Positions 12,500 to 24,179 of a stretch of DNA of 64,000 bases are shown in pieces; the first letter of the stretch is position 1, and each line of letters begins with the position of its first letter. Source of the stretch: Casuarina equisetifolia. Its lineage: Eukaryota; Streptophyta; Magnoliopsida; Fagales; Casuarinaceae. The notes below the pieces were generated by a model. The model saw only the letters and a program-made list of their open reading frames with translations. It was not told where the DNA came from and searched no databases. The stretch lies in contig CM052356.1 of the NCBI GenBank assembly GCA_028551475.1, positions 11,311,884-11,375,883 of the forward strand, read 5' to 3'. The translations under genes and the position numbers were made by a program.

Positions 12500-15400
12500 C
12501 AATAGTATTGTCATTATAGTCACTAAAATTGACAATCCTTCCATTATTATTAAAAATGTCCATTTTGTCCTTGTTTTCCAATTTAACTTTATTTTTTGTT
12601 CTAAGGCTTATGCTAACAATGATTGTCACGTCATCTTGGATTCTAACATATTTCTCTTTTAGGCTCATTCAATTGTTAAACTAATGGGTTTGGGTAATCT
12701 TAATGAAGAACTTTATTTTTAGGTTCTTTTCCTAAGAATTTTGATTAACATCTTATACTTCTTTTAATCAACAAACTTTTGTAATGCCATTATCAATAAT
12801 AATATTTTACTTTCTCCTCAATGCTTAGATCACAATGCTTCATTTCCATGTCCAAAATGTCCTATTTACCATTTAGCAAAATAATCATGTGCACCTTCTT
12901 CACTAGTCACTCAATTCCTCATCTCCTTTTTCACTCTTATATGTGGATGTTTAGGGATCCTACCACATGCCCCATCATGATCAATCCTGATTTTTATTAA
13001 TAATTATTGATTATTTTTCTCATGATACTTAGGTGTTCCTTATGAAATCAAAAACCCAAATCATTTCTATTCTCACACCGTTTCTTAAGATGATTCACAC
13101 CTAGTTTCATATTGCAATTTAGCATATTCATAAGGATATTGCCTACAACTTCTTTAATCATGAGTGTTCTTCTTTTCTTTCCTCTTATAGCATTTTCAGC
13201 AAGATTTTTGTATATCTCTTAGCAAAATAAGTTTTTTCTTCTCAAGGTTGCCCATACTCTTAAATATCAAGCCTCCATTCTTAAATGTTTATAGGATGAT
13301 TATGTGGTTACTACTACTTACTTGATCAATTGAATGCTAACTCGAGTTCTAGATTGTGGGACAACTTTTAAGCTACTTTTTAGAAAACTTCTTGACATTT
13401 GGCATTTGCATATCTTTGGTTACTTATTTTATGTTACCATTGGACAAACTAGGTTTCCAAGCTCTTATATGTGTCTCTATAGGTTACTTGACTTTGTAGC
13501 AAGGTTATCAAGTTTTCAACCCCTCCATAAGACATTTATTGTTAATAGAGATATTATCTTTAATATGGATATTTTTCTCCTTATGACTTAATTGACTCCA
13601 ACGTCAATACCAAATACTGTTATTTCCAATTGTCAATTTCTTATATATGATGAGCCTCCACCACCAATGCCTTTTGTTGTTATAAAGAACCCTACTACCC
13701 ATCTACTAGTGGATCTTTTCCAAACTACCTCTAGTCCTCCTTTTGGTGTTATGGGCCCTTGGTCTCGCCTATTACTCTTGCTTCAACACCCCTTGTTTCC
13801 TCACCATCCCTTCCTCCCACAGACAAGGATACTCCTTTTCAACCACCTTTGGAGTCTTCACTAGTTCTTGTAAGGGATTCCTTGGATATTGTCCCATACG
13901 AGGCTCCAACCATCCCCTCTTATTGGTTTGATTGTACTGCTTAACCTTCTACTTGGACCAAAGACTATATTTGCCCCAACTCAGGCTCTTTGAGTACTTA
14001 GCATCCTGTCTCCTCATATATTAGCTTTGTCAAGCTCTCTCTAAAACATCTTTGTAGCATCAATTTCATTTTAGAGGAATAATAATCATTTTCTTATTTT
14101 AAGGCTACCAAGGATCTTCATTAGCAACAAGCTATGGAAGTTAAACTTCATGCCTTTATGGGGAACAACACATGGGAACTCTTTGCTTAACCTTCTCGTT
14201 GGAAGCCCATTGACTACAAATGAGTTTATAAGATTAAATACCAAGTTAATGGATCAATTAAGTGTTATAAGGCATGCTTAATGGCTAAGGATTTCACCAA
14301 AAAAAAAAAAGGTTTTAACTATCAAGAAACCTTATCCTTTATGGCTAAGTATATTATTATTTGTTCTTTTATTGCTATTGTTGCTTTCAATGATTAACTT
14401 TACATTAGGTGAATATCTACAATGTTTTTCTTTATAGCGATTTAAAGGAGAAAACCCATATGAACCTTTTACAAGGATTATATAGTCAAAGGGAGTCTTA
14501 GGTATGTCATCTCTATAAATTCATGTATAGTTTTAAACAAGCATCTTGGTAGTAGTGTGTAAAATTCACCAAAGCCTTTATAGCTACTTGTTTTCAACAA
14601 TCTCACTATGACTATGCTCTGTTCATATAAAGACGAAGTAAATTATCTATTTATTTGTTGATATATATCGATGACATTCTAATTATAAGAAATGATAAAA
14701 CTACTATAAAGAATTTCAAGACATACTTGCATCCTAGTTTTCATATTAAAGACTTGGGTCCATTCAAGTACTTCTTTGGCATTGAAATAGTACGTTTAGA
14801 GAATGGTATATGTCTCAATTAGTGGAAGTTTGTTTTAGAAACCATCTTAGGAGTAGGACTTCCAAGGTGCAAACCAGTAGTTATTCCGATTGAGTAAAAC
14901 TCTAAACTAATGAAGGTTAAGTTTAAACCCTAAACAAAACTCTAGAAAAGGATCATTTCCTCCAAGACCCATTTAGCTACAAGTGAATTGTGGACAAATT
15001 TATTTATCTTACTATGATGAGACTTGATGTCTCTTATGCCATTCAAATTCTTAGCCAATTCAATCAGAATCTAAAGGAGTCACATATGGATGTAGGATTA
15101 AAGGTAGTTAAGTACTTGAAGAGATGCCTAAGATTAGGTATACTCTTAGCCAAAGACTATAACTTGGTAATGATGGCTTATTAGGATGCAAACTATGTGA
15201 CAAGTCCAATGTTGAGGAGTTGTATTTTAGGTTTTTGTGTTAAGTTGGGAAACTTCATTCTATCATAAAAAATGAAGAAACAATTGATTGCATTATTATC
15301 GTCAACAAAGAAAAAATATCAAGCAATGGCTAAAACTATTTTCAAGATAGTTTGGATGTGAGTACTTTAAGACCTTAGGCTACGGATAAAACAGCCAACT

Positions 15401-15860
15401 ATCCTATTTTGTAATAACAATGTTACCCTTAAACTTGAAGTGAATCAAATAGTATAAGAGATGATGAGGCTCATAGAGGTTAATTGTCATTTCACTTGAA
15501 ATAAGATTGAAAAGGAAATAATCAAGGTAAGAGGCATAAGGATTACAAAAACAACCTATAGATGTTTTTTACCAAGCCTTTATCTCAAAGACAACAATTA
15601 TATCTATTGAGCAAATTTGGCATCTCGGACACTTGTAAGCTGTCAACTTAAAGGGGAGTGTTAAAAGATACATTATTATTATCAGTATTCCATTTATGGC
15701 TGTCTTTATATAGCATGGATCCTTATAGTTTAAGAAATTAGTTTATAGAAATATTTTGTATTATTTCTTTACTTTTACAAATGCACAAACTTGTACTTTT
15801 AATAAGTCTATCATCTTTGGTTCTAAGTACAAAAATACAATAGCCATTTTCCCAATTTTC
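12500..15860 (+). mobile_element. Ty1/copia remnant
   Basis: The plus strand reads, with very many stops, as copia gag-pre-integrase zinc motif (near 12850-12900, CPKCPIYHLAK), integrase (near 13020-13130, MKSKTQIISILTPFLKMIH), integrase C-terminal block (13334-13590, FRKLLDIWHLHIFGYLFYVT), RT (14130-14900, with YIDDILII near 14665) and RNase H (14990-15400). A purine-rich tract (AAGGGGAG, 15651-15658) precedes TGTTAAAAGATAC at 15659, the likely start of a 3' LTR whose end I cannot place. No 5' LTR was found. Confidence 0.85.
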
Positions 15861-17286
15861 TATTTTCTTTTTTGGGCTCCATACTTTCTGCCATAAGTTT
15901 TGAAATAAACCAGTTTTTTTCTTCTTTTTTTTTAAAGAAAAAATACTGACTAAAAGAAATGGGAAAAGAGAAAATTAAGAGACAAAATTTAGGAGCCAAA
16001 AACTTAAGAAAATAGCTCGATTTGATGTTATATTGAAATCTTGTACGATTACTTCACATGGGATGGATTGCTATTGGGGAAACTCAAGATTTTGGCTTCA
16101 AAACAACACTGAACCAGCTGGAGTTGCCCAACAAACTAAGAACTTGAAATTTTCATAATAATTATAAGGTTGTGTCCGGGCATCCTACAAATGTATGATG
16201 CTACTTGATCAACATGGTCAGAAGCCTTATTTAAAACTCAACTAGAACGGCAATTTTTTAGTTATAAAGGATCAATTTTTGCAGAATAGAAGTGATTTTG
16301 CAGGATTCTCCTCTCTCTTATACGCCTGACGTCTGCCAGACATATGTAAATGCGGAAGAGCATTTATCCAATACCTGATTTTTAACCTGTCAGGACCTTT
16401 AACGTGAGAGAAGAAGCCTCCCATGCAACCCTATCCTCTATGAGACGGAGTCGCAGGTCAAGCGTAACAAACGCTCGTCAACGAGATCTCAACCAAGATT
16501 CAAATTTAGGTTTTAAATATAGAAATTTCATTAAGTTTCAAATATAGAGATTTTAACGAAGTTTCAAATATAGAGATCTCAACTTAGTTCTAAATAAAGA
16601 GATTTCAACCAAGTTTCAAATACAGACTTTTTCAAATAAGTTTCAGATACAGACTTTTTCAAACACGGAAACCTCAATCAAGTTTTCATTTCATTCTCTA
16701 ACCATTAGTTAGCTAGTGTATACAAATTATTACATTTGTACTGTGTGAGAAATTCAGTACCGAAATCACGTTTTATTTTATCTTCTGATCTCTATTTTCT
16801 CTCTGTTCTTTCTCCGCCACATGGCATAAGTCTTTGTGGCGGGGTCCATTAGTTTTCTTTGGTTGTGTTTTTCCTCTCCATTTATGCAGAATGATTCATT
16901 TAAACTAGCAGTCTCATTTCAAGGTAAATACTACCTTTTAGACAAACTCAAATGATCACAAGCTCTAAAAATGTGATCAATTCCCACAGAGATAGCAACT
17001 AAGAGTCTATCCCTGTTCCAGCTTCGCTTCCCTGTCTATCCACCACAGTCTCTGCATGCGTAACAGAAAATGGTGAGTACCCGTGCTTTCCAAAAGTTAA
17101 TCATTCAAAGCCAAGCGTGACATCTTTTGTTTCACCAAATTCCTTCAGAATCCCATGATTCCGAATTCCCGTTCTTGAGGTCGTAATACCAACGGTTGGA
17201 GATATGAATTGAAACGTTGATACTCGAAAACATTCTCATTATAATATGAAACGTCCGTATTAATGGGAGTTATCATAGTGAGAATA
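15861..17286. other. Intergenic upstream region of RGL1
   Basis: No gene is seen. The stretch is AT-rich with a 26-bp tandem repeat at about 16509-16690. It is less AT-rich toward 17000, nearer the gene. Confidence 0.5.
16509..16690. repeat. 26-bp degenerate tandem repeat
   Basis: The word AAGTTTCAAATATAGAGAT and variants recurs with starts near 16535, 16561, 16587, 16613 and 16640, that is at 26-27 base spacing. A more distant last copy lies near 16682. It is about 1 kb upstream of RGL1. Confidence 0.8.
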
Positions 17287-17287
17287 T

Positions 17288-17296
17288 TATAAAATA
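17288..17296 (+). promoter_or_regulatory. Possible TATA box upstream of RGL1
   Basis: TATAAAATA lies about 420 bases before the start codon. It is the best TATA-like word in the proximal region, but such words are common in AT-rich DNA, so this is a weak assignment. Confidence 0.3.
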
Positions 17297-17347
17297 ATTT
17301 TGTGTATTACTTTCTTTTGTCGTCTGTTTCCACTTATACATGTGCAT

Positions 17348-17459
17348 ATGCACCAACCTGGGCGGCGACAACGAAAGATGCGGAAAAAGAATCGACCCAC
17401 CAAATGCACCAACTGGGTCGGCGACAAAGAAAAGACAAGGAAAAGGAATTGCTTGGCCT
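17348..17459. repeat. 56-bp imperfect tandem duplication, GC-richer leader region
   Basis: ATGCACCAAC begins both halves (17348 and 17404) and each continues with a GGCGACAA.GAAAG segment. The duplicated stretch opens several overlapping short frames that are artefacts of the repeat. It lies in the promoter or leader of RGL1. Confidence 0.6.
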
Positions 17460-17710
17460 ATAATTCAAGGAAACAAGGCCGGAAAGATCCTTGTAAGCCT
17501 TCACGGGTTCATCTTATTCTCTGGTTGAATTGTAAAAAAGGTCACGGGATGAACAGTCTTGTCTTTCCGGCATGACCGCGGCCTTTGGAGTTTAGCTGAC
17601 AGTAATTTTATGCACAGGATTTCACAGCAGCTTACAGCGGAAAAACCAGAAACCAGTTCTGCTAAAGAATTTCGGAGATAATAAGGGCGTGAGTAAAGAC
17701 TCTTGCAGAA

Positions 17711-20700
17711 ATGCGTTTCTTTCTTCTTTTTCTATTTATTTTACATGTTGCAACGATCTGTTTCTGCAATTATAGCGTAGCCAAAATCTTGGAAAATGGA
17801 AATCCCGTGAAAGAGGTACACTCAAAGATATCTGGGTAGAGTTTGTTTATGTTCAATAGCATGCCTCGATTCCTCCTCTCGGTCACAAAGTCATTCCGCC
17901 ATTGGAATACTTTTGCAGGTAGTGATGGACAATGGCATACTTCAGGTCAACCTATCAGTCCCAGACGGATATGTCACTGGAATACGATACAATGGCGTTG
18001 AGAATTTGCTCGAAGCTCTTGTCGAACCAACTGAGAGAGGGTACATCGTCGTATAACTCTTCAATGTCTCTGTTTCCTCCTTTTCCGATGAAAAGAAGGA
18101 TAAGTGTCATATTGGCTGAAGAACTACGGTGAATTTCGAATAAGACATTGGAATCTCTCTCTCGTGAATACCGTGGTTAAATATTTTTGTTCTTATTCTT
18201 TTACCTATTTACCGTTGATCAAATAAGACATTTACCTGATCAACGGTAAAAAGGTAAAAGAATAAGAACAAAAATATTTAACCACGGTATTCACGAGAGA
18301 GAGATTCCAATGTACTGTTTAACTACTGATTAGCTGGTTATTGTATGGCCAAAGTTGCTCGTCCTTATTGCACAGAACGAAGGGCTGAAAATGATTTCAC
18401 TTTTTTCCAATGAACGTCGTAGATACTGGGATCTCGTTTGGGATGAAGCTGGAAGTTCGGGTACAAAGGGTCAATTTGTCAGGTATGCTTTCCAGTCGTT
18501 CCTATTTGTAAATATATATTTCTTCTCCACCACTCAATTTCATTTTCTAAAGTTGTTACAGTCGCTGAGACTGCTACATCAACTTGTCATTATCATTAGC
18601 ATTTTTCTTTTCTTCTCAACCACTGAATATCGTTTCTGAAGCTGTTGCGGTCGTTGAGAATGCTACATCAACTTGTCACTATCATTAGCTTATGTTCTTA
18701 CAACTTGTAATTGGGAACCATGTGTCCTGATTTCGTTGCAGGATTGATGGAACAAATTTTAAGGTAATAGAGGAAACTGAAGAAAAAATGGAGCTCTCAT
18801 TCACTAGAACGTGGAATCCCTCCCTTGAGGGCAAGTTTCCGCCTCTGAACATAGATAAACGGCGAGTGTCCCTTCACATCTTCTTTTGACATTTCAGTCA
18901 TCCAATAATAGCTCGATAATAATGGAGAAGATGACATATTTTTTTTAATGGTTTATTTAGGTTCGTGATGCTTCGGGGTTCCTCGGGCTTCTACTCTTAT
19001 GCCATTTATGAGCACTTACCGGAATGGCCTGCTTTCAACCTTGATAACACCAGGATGGTATTCCTACTAAGGAAAGACAAGTAAATAAATACGACCCCTC
19101 TTCTTTTTTTTATATATAATTTTGGTTAGGAAACATTAAGATATTTTAAGATAAAAAATCTAAAATTCAACTAAAAATTAATTCAAAGATTGAAGAAAAC
19201 TTCTTTAATTTAAATAAATCTTCAAGCACATTTTGTGATAATATAGAACAATCTATCAAAAAAGAAACATAGATGAACCTTGGGTTAAAGAGAAGTTTGA
19301 TTTTCCTACTATGTTAAAAAATATTAAGATATTTTAAGATAGAAGACTTAAAACCCAACCTAAAATTAATTTAAAAGAAAGAAAACTTTTTTAATTTAAA
19401 TAAATCTCCGTACACATGTTTTGACAATGTAAACAATCCACACCATTTCTAGCAGAAACTTTGTTTTAACTCTGACCGAATTTACGAAGCAGAGAAAATG
19501 AAAGGGCCTAATTGACGTAGTCGAAGGAGCTTGAAAAGATTAAACCAATTACATTCGGGTCTCTGAAATGCAGGTTCCATTACATGGCAGTGGCAGACAA
19601 CAGGCAAAGATTCATGCCCCTCCCGGATGATCGATTGCCTCCAAGAGGGCAGCCCCTGGCCTACCCGGAGGCTGTGTTGCTTGTGCATCCCGTGGAGCCA
19701 GAGTTCAAGGGAGAGGTATTGGATTTCTCCCAAGTAAACTTCAGATAGGGGTTAGCGTGATTGAGTAGTGATACGATGGCTTATGTTGAAGGTGGATGAT
19801 AAGTACCAGTACAACAACGAAAACAGAGATAACAAGGTTCACGGGTGGATATCCGCCGATCCACCCGTGGGGTTCTGGCAAATCACACCCAGCGAAGAGT
19901 TCCGATCAGCTGGACCCCTCAAGCAAATGATGACCTCCCACGTAGGTCCCTATACACTTTCCGTAAGTCTCTTTTCTCATTATTCTTCTTTTTTCACTTT
20001 TCTTCTTGCAACTGAAGACTACAGAGAAACTGTGACTAAAACGGCACAATCTCAGGTCTTCCACAGTACACATTATGGAGGAGAGGATCTGGTAATGAAA
20101 TTTGGACCGAATGAGCCGTGGAAGAAAGTCTTTGGCCCAGTTTTCTTTTATCTTAACAATTTGACGGATGGAAATTACCAACTCTGGGAGAATGCTAAGC
20201 AGCAGGTTCTTCGCATGTTAAACCCGCAATTCACTTACCAGCGATTATTTTTACAACCGACTAATTGAGAACCAACGGATGTTTTTCAGATGATGAAGGA
20301 AGTTCAATCCTGGCCCTATGATTTCCCAGCTTCAGCAGACTTCCAATCAGCGGCTCAACGTGGTAGTGTTAGCGGCAGGTTACTAGTCCGAGACAGGTAT
20401 CTTGATGGCTCCTCTTTTTTCTTTTCGAAAGAATATTTCTTTAAGTCTTTATCTTACGTTTAGAAGCTCGAGCGTTGTCCAGGTATGTTAGTGAACAGGA
20501 CATCCCTGCAGATGGTGCTTTTGTGGGACTGTCAGCCCCGGGTGCCGTTGGATCCTGGCAAAGGGCAACCAAGGTAATATAAGTTCCATGTTCCATTCCA
20601 ATTACAGCGATACAAAGAACTCAAAGGCGTTATTTTTGTGATCAGGGATACCAGTTTTGGAGTAGAGCTGATAAGAATGGCTGTTTCAGTATCAACCACG

Positions 20701-21952
20701 TACATACTGGTGATTATGATCTTTACGCATGGGTTCCCGGACACATCGGTGACTACAAATACGACATCGTTGTTAATATAACCTCAGGTCTAGCCTTGGA
20801 CTTTTCCTGCAGCTTTTCATATTCTTTATCACGGGGTTGTGTGATTTGAATGGCATGGGAAGTAGGCAGTCAACTTGACGTGGGGACCCTCGTTTATGGG
20901 CCTCCAAGGGATGGTCCAACGCTGTGGGAAATAGGCATTCCAGATCGAATCGCTGCTGAATTCTATATTCCCGATCCAAACCCAAAATATGTGAACAGAC
21001 TTTATCTTAATCATACCGACAGGTTAGTCATTTTATTAAAAATTTGACCCATCGTCTTCTGAATTATGGGTTTAGTCTTATGCATCGAAACAAGAATTTC
21101 ACGTCTTTCTTTTTAACATAATTGGTAGATTTCGGCAATATGGATTATGGGAAAGATATACAGAACTATACCCTAATACAGACCTAGTTTACTCGGTTGG
21201 GACTAGTGACTACAGAAAAGACTGGTTCTTTGCTCACGTTCCCAGGTACAAGTTTTTCCTACTTGGTTGGTGCGAGTTACGTTTCTTTGTAGGCTGGGAT
21301 CAACTGAATAGTTATACAACAAATCGTGACTGTATATTGACATTTTCCAATTAATACATCTGGGTTTATTTTGAAAGGCCTTCTAGTAATATGCTAATTG
21401 TGCGATGCAGGAAGAAAGGTAATAACACATATGTGGCAACCACATGGCAAATCAAGTTCAAACTTGACAACGTGGAGCAGCGTGCTACCTACATACTACG
21501 ATTAGCACTTGCAACTGCTCATGCTTCCGAATTACAAGTATGGAACTTCACTTTTCATCTTCCACTTAACAACATGAAAAATGAAGAACTCTCTCCTCTT
21601 TTTTCCCTCTTCAACAACCGTTGTCTGGTGGAGTTTTGATAGTGAAACTTTGCAGACATTTCGGTATTATGTTTTGACTAATGATGCAAGGTTTTTCTTT
21701 AAGGTTCGGATTAATGACCCGCAAACGAATCCTCCTTTATTTTCAAGTGGAGATATTGGGAAAGATAACACGATTGCGAGGCACGGAATTCATGGGCTCT
21801 ACTGGCTTTTCAATGTGGATATACCGGGTACTCAGCTAGTGGTGGGGGACAATGCTGTTTTTCTAACGCAAACAAAATGTACAAGACCTTGGCAGGGAGT
21901 CATGTACGACTATATTCGTTTAGAAGGACCAAGAAAATTCAATAGAATTTAA
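17711..21952 (+). CDS. Rhamnogalacturonate lyase, polysaccharide lyase family 4 (RGL1)
   Basis: Cleaves the rhamnose-galacturonate backbone of pectin rhamnogalacturonan I by beta-elimination in the wall. Fifteen exons: 17711-17815, 17919-18040, 18423-18482, 18742-18861, 18961-19080, 19574-19715, 19792-19962, 20056-20205, 20290-20396, 20483-20573, 20646-20787, 20866-21022, 21129-21245, 21411-21537, 21704-21952. They join without a break to 659 residues. Residues 1-19 (MRFFLLFLFILHVATICFC) form a strong signal peptide. The lyase beta-sandwich comes first, a fibronectin-like module lies around 365-445, and a carbohydrate-binding-like C-terminal domain follows. Lys227 (DKYQY) and His273 (TSHVGP) sit where I place the catalytic Lys and His of fungal RGL4, from remembered family patterns. 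Intron 4 has a GC donor (18862-18863); all other introns are GT-AG. Paralogue of the gene at 44076. Confidence 0.93.
18145..18313. repeat. Near-perfect 77-bp inverted repeat in RGL1 intron 2
   Basis: The arm at 18145-18221 is the reverse complement of 18237-18313 with a single mismatch (A at 18207 in CCTATTT against CCTTTTT). The loop is 15 bases. The 11-base word AATAAGACATT occurs both at the left edge of arm 1 (18139-18149) and in the loop (18222-18232). No target-site duplication flanks it, so it does not look like an inserted transposon. Confidence 0.95.
18512..18689. repeat. 89-bp tandem duplication in RGL1 intron 3
   Basis: TGCTACATCAACTTGTCA occurs at 18572 and 18661, and the similarity extends leftward through the CCACTCAAT and CCACTGAAT segments. 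Two diverged copies fill most of the intron. Confidence 0.85.
19126..19445. repeat. About 186-bp duplication in RGL1 intron 5
   Basis: Both halves contain ATTAAGATATTTTAAGATA (near 19137 and 19323) and then TTTAATTTAAATAAATCT. This explains the unusual length of intron 5 (493 bases). Confidence 0.75.
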
Positions 21953-22020
21953 ACATTCTTTATAAGAATTCATGTAATTCATTATTCAAATTAGAAGAAT
22001 TATTTTCATTTCTTTGTTCA

Positions 22021-22026
22021 AATAAA
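22021..22026 (+). terminator. Poly(A) signal of RGL1
   Basis: AATAAA lies 69 bases after the RGL1 stop codon, a normal distance for a plant 3' UTR. Confidence 0.6.
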
Positions 22027-24179
22027 AGTTTCACTTTGATTTGACTTAACAGTGCTCGGTTAAAACCAATGCAATGTCAACACTTTCCTTGTTTCTTTTT
22101 CCCCCATAACTAGGCACCCCATTAATAATATTTCAATCCACTATAGAAAACGTTTCTAATTTCACCACCATTGAAAATGATATTCTAGATCTTTTTTTTT
22201 TTTTTTTTGATAATTTTCTCAACCAAATGAAGAGATCCTTATGACATAGCTTAATCTCTTCTAGGATTACTACCATCCATATATATGCCATCCAATTTCA
22301 TTGGAGGCGCTTCCCACATTTCTATTATACTATCTCTACCATCTACCCTATTCATGCTACTTTTAGTGACTGGTTAATGATATGTAGGATCTTTATTAAT
22401 CCTAGCTTTGTAAGCTTGTACATATGCAAACATTACAGCAAACAAGAGAATTTACATGATTGCCAAAACTTTGCCTACATCTACTAGCAAGATGGGAAGG
22501 TTATGTTTAGCTGCAACTAGAGAGAATTCCTACAATCTTTGCTCTTTCCCCAAGTCCCTAATACGCCTGTTCAACTCTAAGGATATACACTTAGAAACCT
22601 TGAATGAGCATGTAAATTTTCTTCTTTCTTCTCTCTTATACACAAAAATAATTTCTGTTGATTTTTTTTCTTCTCACTCTTTCTCTCTGCTCTCTTCTAT
22701 GTTTCTCTTCTTATTCCTCTTTGTGACGTTTCGTTTTTCCCACCACTTGGTTGATAGGCAGCAGCTTGCTCAAGCTACTCCACGCTCCTAATTAGCTCCG
22801 AATTGTAGACACAAATGGTATCTCCACTAAGTAGCATAACAAGCACCTTAATTAATCGGTCAAACTAGCATCCAACAAGTTACAGTTAAAATAAGAGTTT
22901 CTACAATATACTGTAGAAATTCTTATAAAAAAATAAACAAAAAATAAAAATGAAGAACAATATAGAAAATAATTTGTATTTATTGGATGAATTGTGCATA
23001 CACTCTAACTATCTTTTTATAGTGGATGGAAAACAAATGTTAATCATCTTTTAATAATGATGAATCAGTATCAAATTGATTATGAAAACTGTAGCCATGA
23101 AGAATGCTAAAACCTTTCAGATTTTGAGCAAAACTTTTTATCAATAAAGCTTATGATTCTTTCCCTTTTTCATTGTAATAAAAAGATCATTTCCTTTTGA
23201 TTTAAACACCTCTTATTTTACCTTCATTCATTTTGTATAATTACCAAAAGAAAGAGAAGAAGAATTGTTCTTGTGTGGGCATGGGGAAGAAGACGACGCA
23301 CGTGAGATGTACACGCACATCTTTATGCTATCCATGGGTTGGCTTGGTTAAATGGCACGTGTTACATGCGCTTGCTTTATCTTGAGAAACTGCCGCTTTT
23401 GCTTCAAACATAGCCGACATAGTTGGTGGTTTTTATTTTATCTCTAACAGTTACAATAAAAAATAACTTTGTCAAACAAAGTCAATTGTAGCCTACTTTC
23501 TCCTTCATCCACAACGACCGGATATAGCATTCTTTTCAAACCCAAAGTTTGATGAACCAACTTTCATATTATGAGCCATCTTCCATAAGTCTCCACCTTG
23601 GTGAATAATGAAGAAAATATCAACATTGATAAAGAAATTAAGAAAAATAGAAATATATAAATTGTTCTAGAAGGTTCAAAATATCTCTAATTAGTAGATT
23701 TTTCTAGAAGACTCAAAATATCTCCAGCCAATAGATTATTCTAGAAGGTTTGAGATATCTCTAGCTACTTGTAAAAGAAAATTAGTATAGTGTTTTAAAA
23801 GAGAGAAGTAAAAAGAATCTAGCATAAATTTCTAGAAAAGGGGTCGAGCTCCTTAAAAAAAGGGCCCTCTTCCCATTAAGTCCAAGAAAAAAGAAAAAGT
23901 GTTCAAGTAAAAAGTGAGAAAGAGAGAGGAGAGAAAGTGACATGGGTCTAGGTGTGCATGTGGTAAGTTGTAACCCTTGTCTTCTTTTTAGTCTTTTAAA
24001 GTCCTTATTTTATTAATATTATTATAAGCTCTTTTTCTTTGTCCTCTTTTGAATATTGTTTTAGGTCCACTTGAGCTTTAACAAATAATCTAAAACTACC
24101 TTTTCTTGCAATTCCTTTTTTTATTTTGCCTTAACTTGGATAATCATTCAACACTTAATACTATCAATTCCAAACAATT
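22027..24179. other. Intergenic, no supported gene
   Basis: Contains an 18-base T run near 22191-22208, a 111-codon plus-strand frame (22456-22791) that matches nothing I recognise, and a three-copy 37-bp repeat. A minus-strand segment near 22300 reads vaguely like a LINE RNase-H part, too weakly to call. The right part may hold the LTR of the copia remnant that starts at 24180, but I could not delimit it. Confidence 0.45.
23665..23775. repeat. 37-bp tandem repeat, three copies
   Basis: TTCTAGAAG starts copies at 23665, 23702 and 23739. Each copy continues with an AAATATCTC or GATATCTC segment. Confidence 0.85.

Noticed and set aside
18145..18313. MITE or canonical miRNA precursor as the explanation of the hairpin
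   Set aside because: No target duplication is seen, and the arms are far more perfectly paired than a typical conserved miRNA stem. A young locus that makes small RNAs is not excluded.
22456..22791. 111-codon plus-strand frame downstream of RGL1
   Set aside because: No recognised domain. It ends in a Phe- and Ser-rich run typical of T-rich intergenic DNA.
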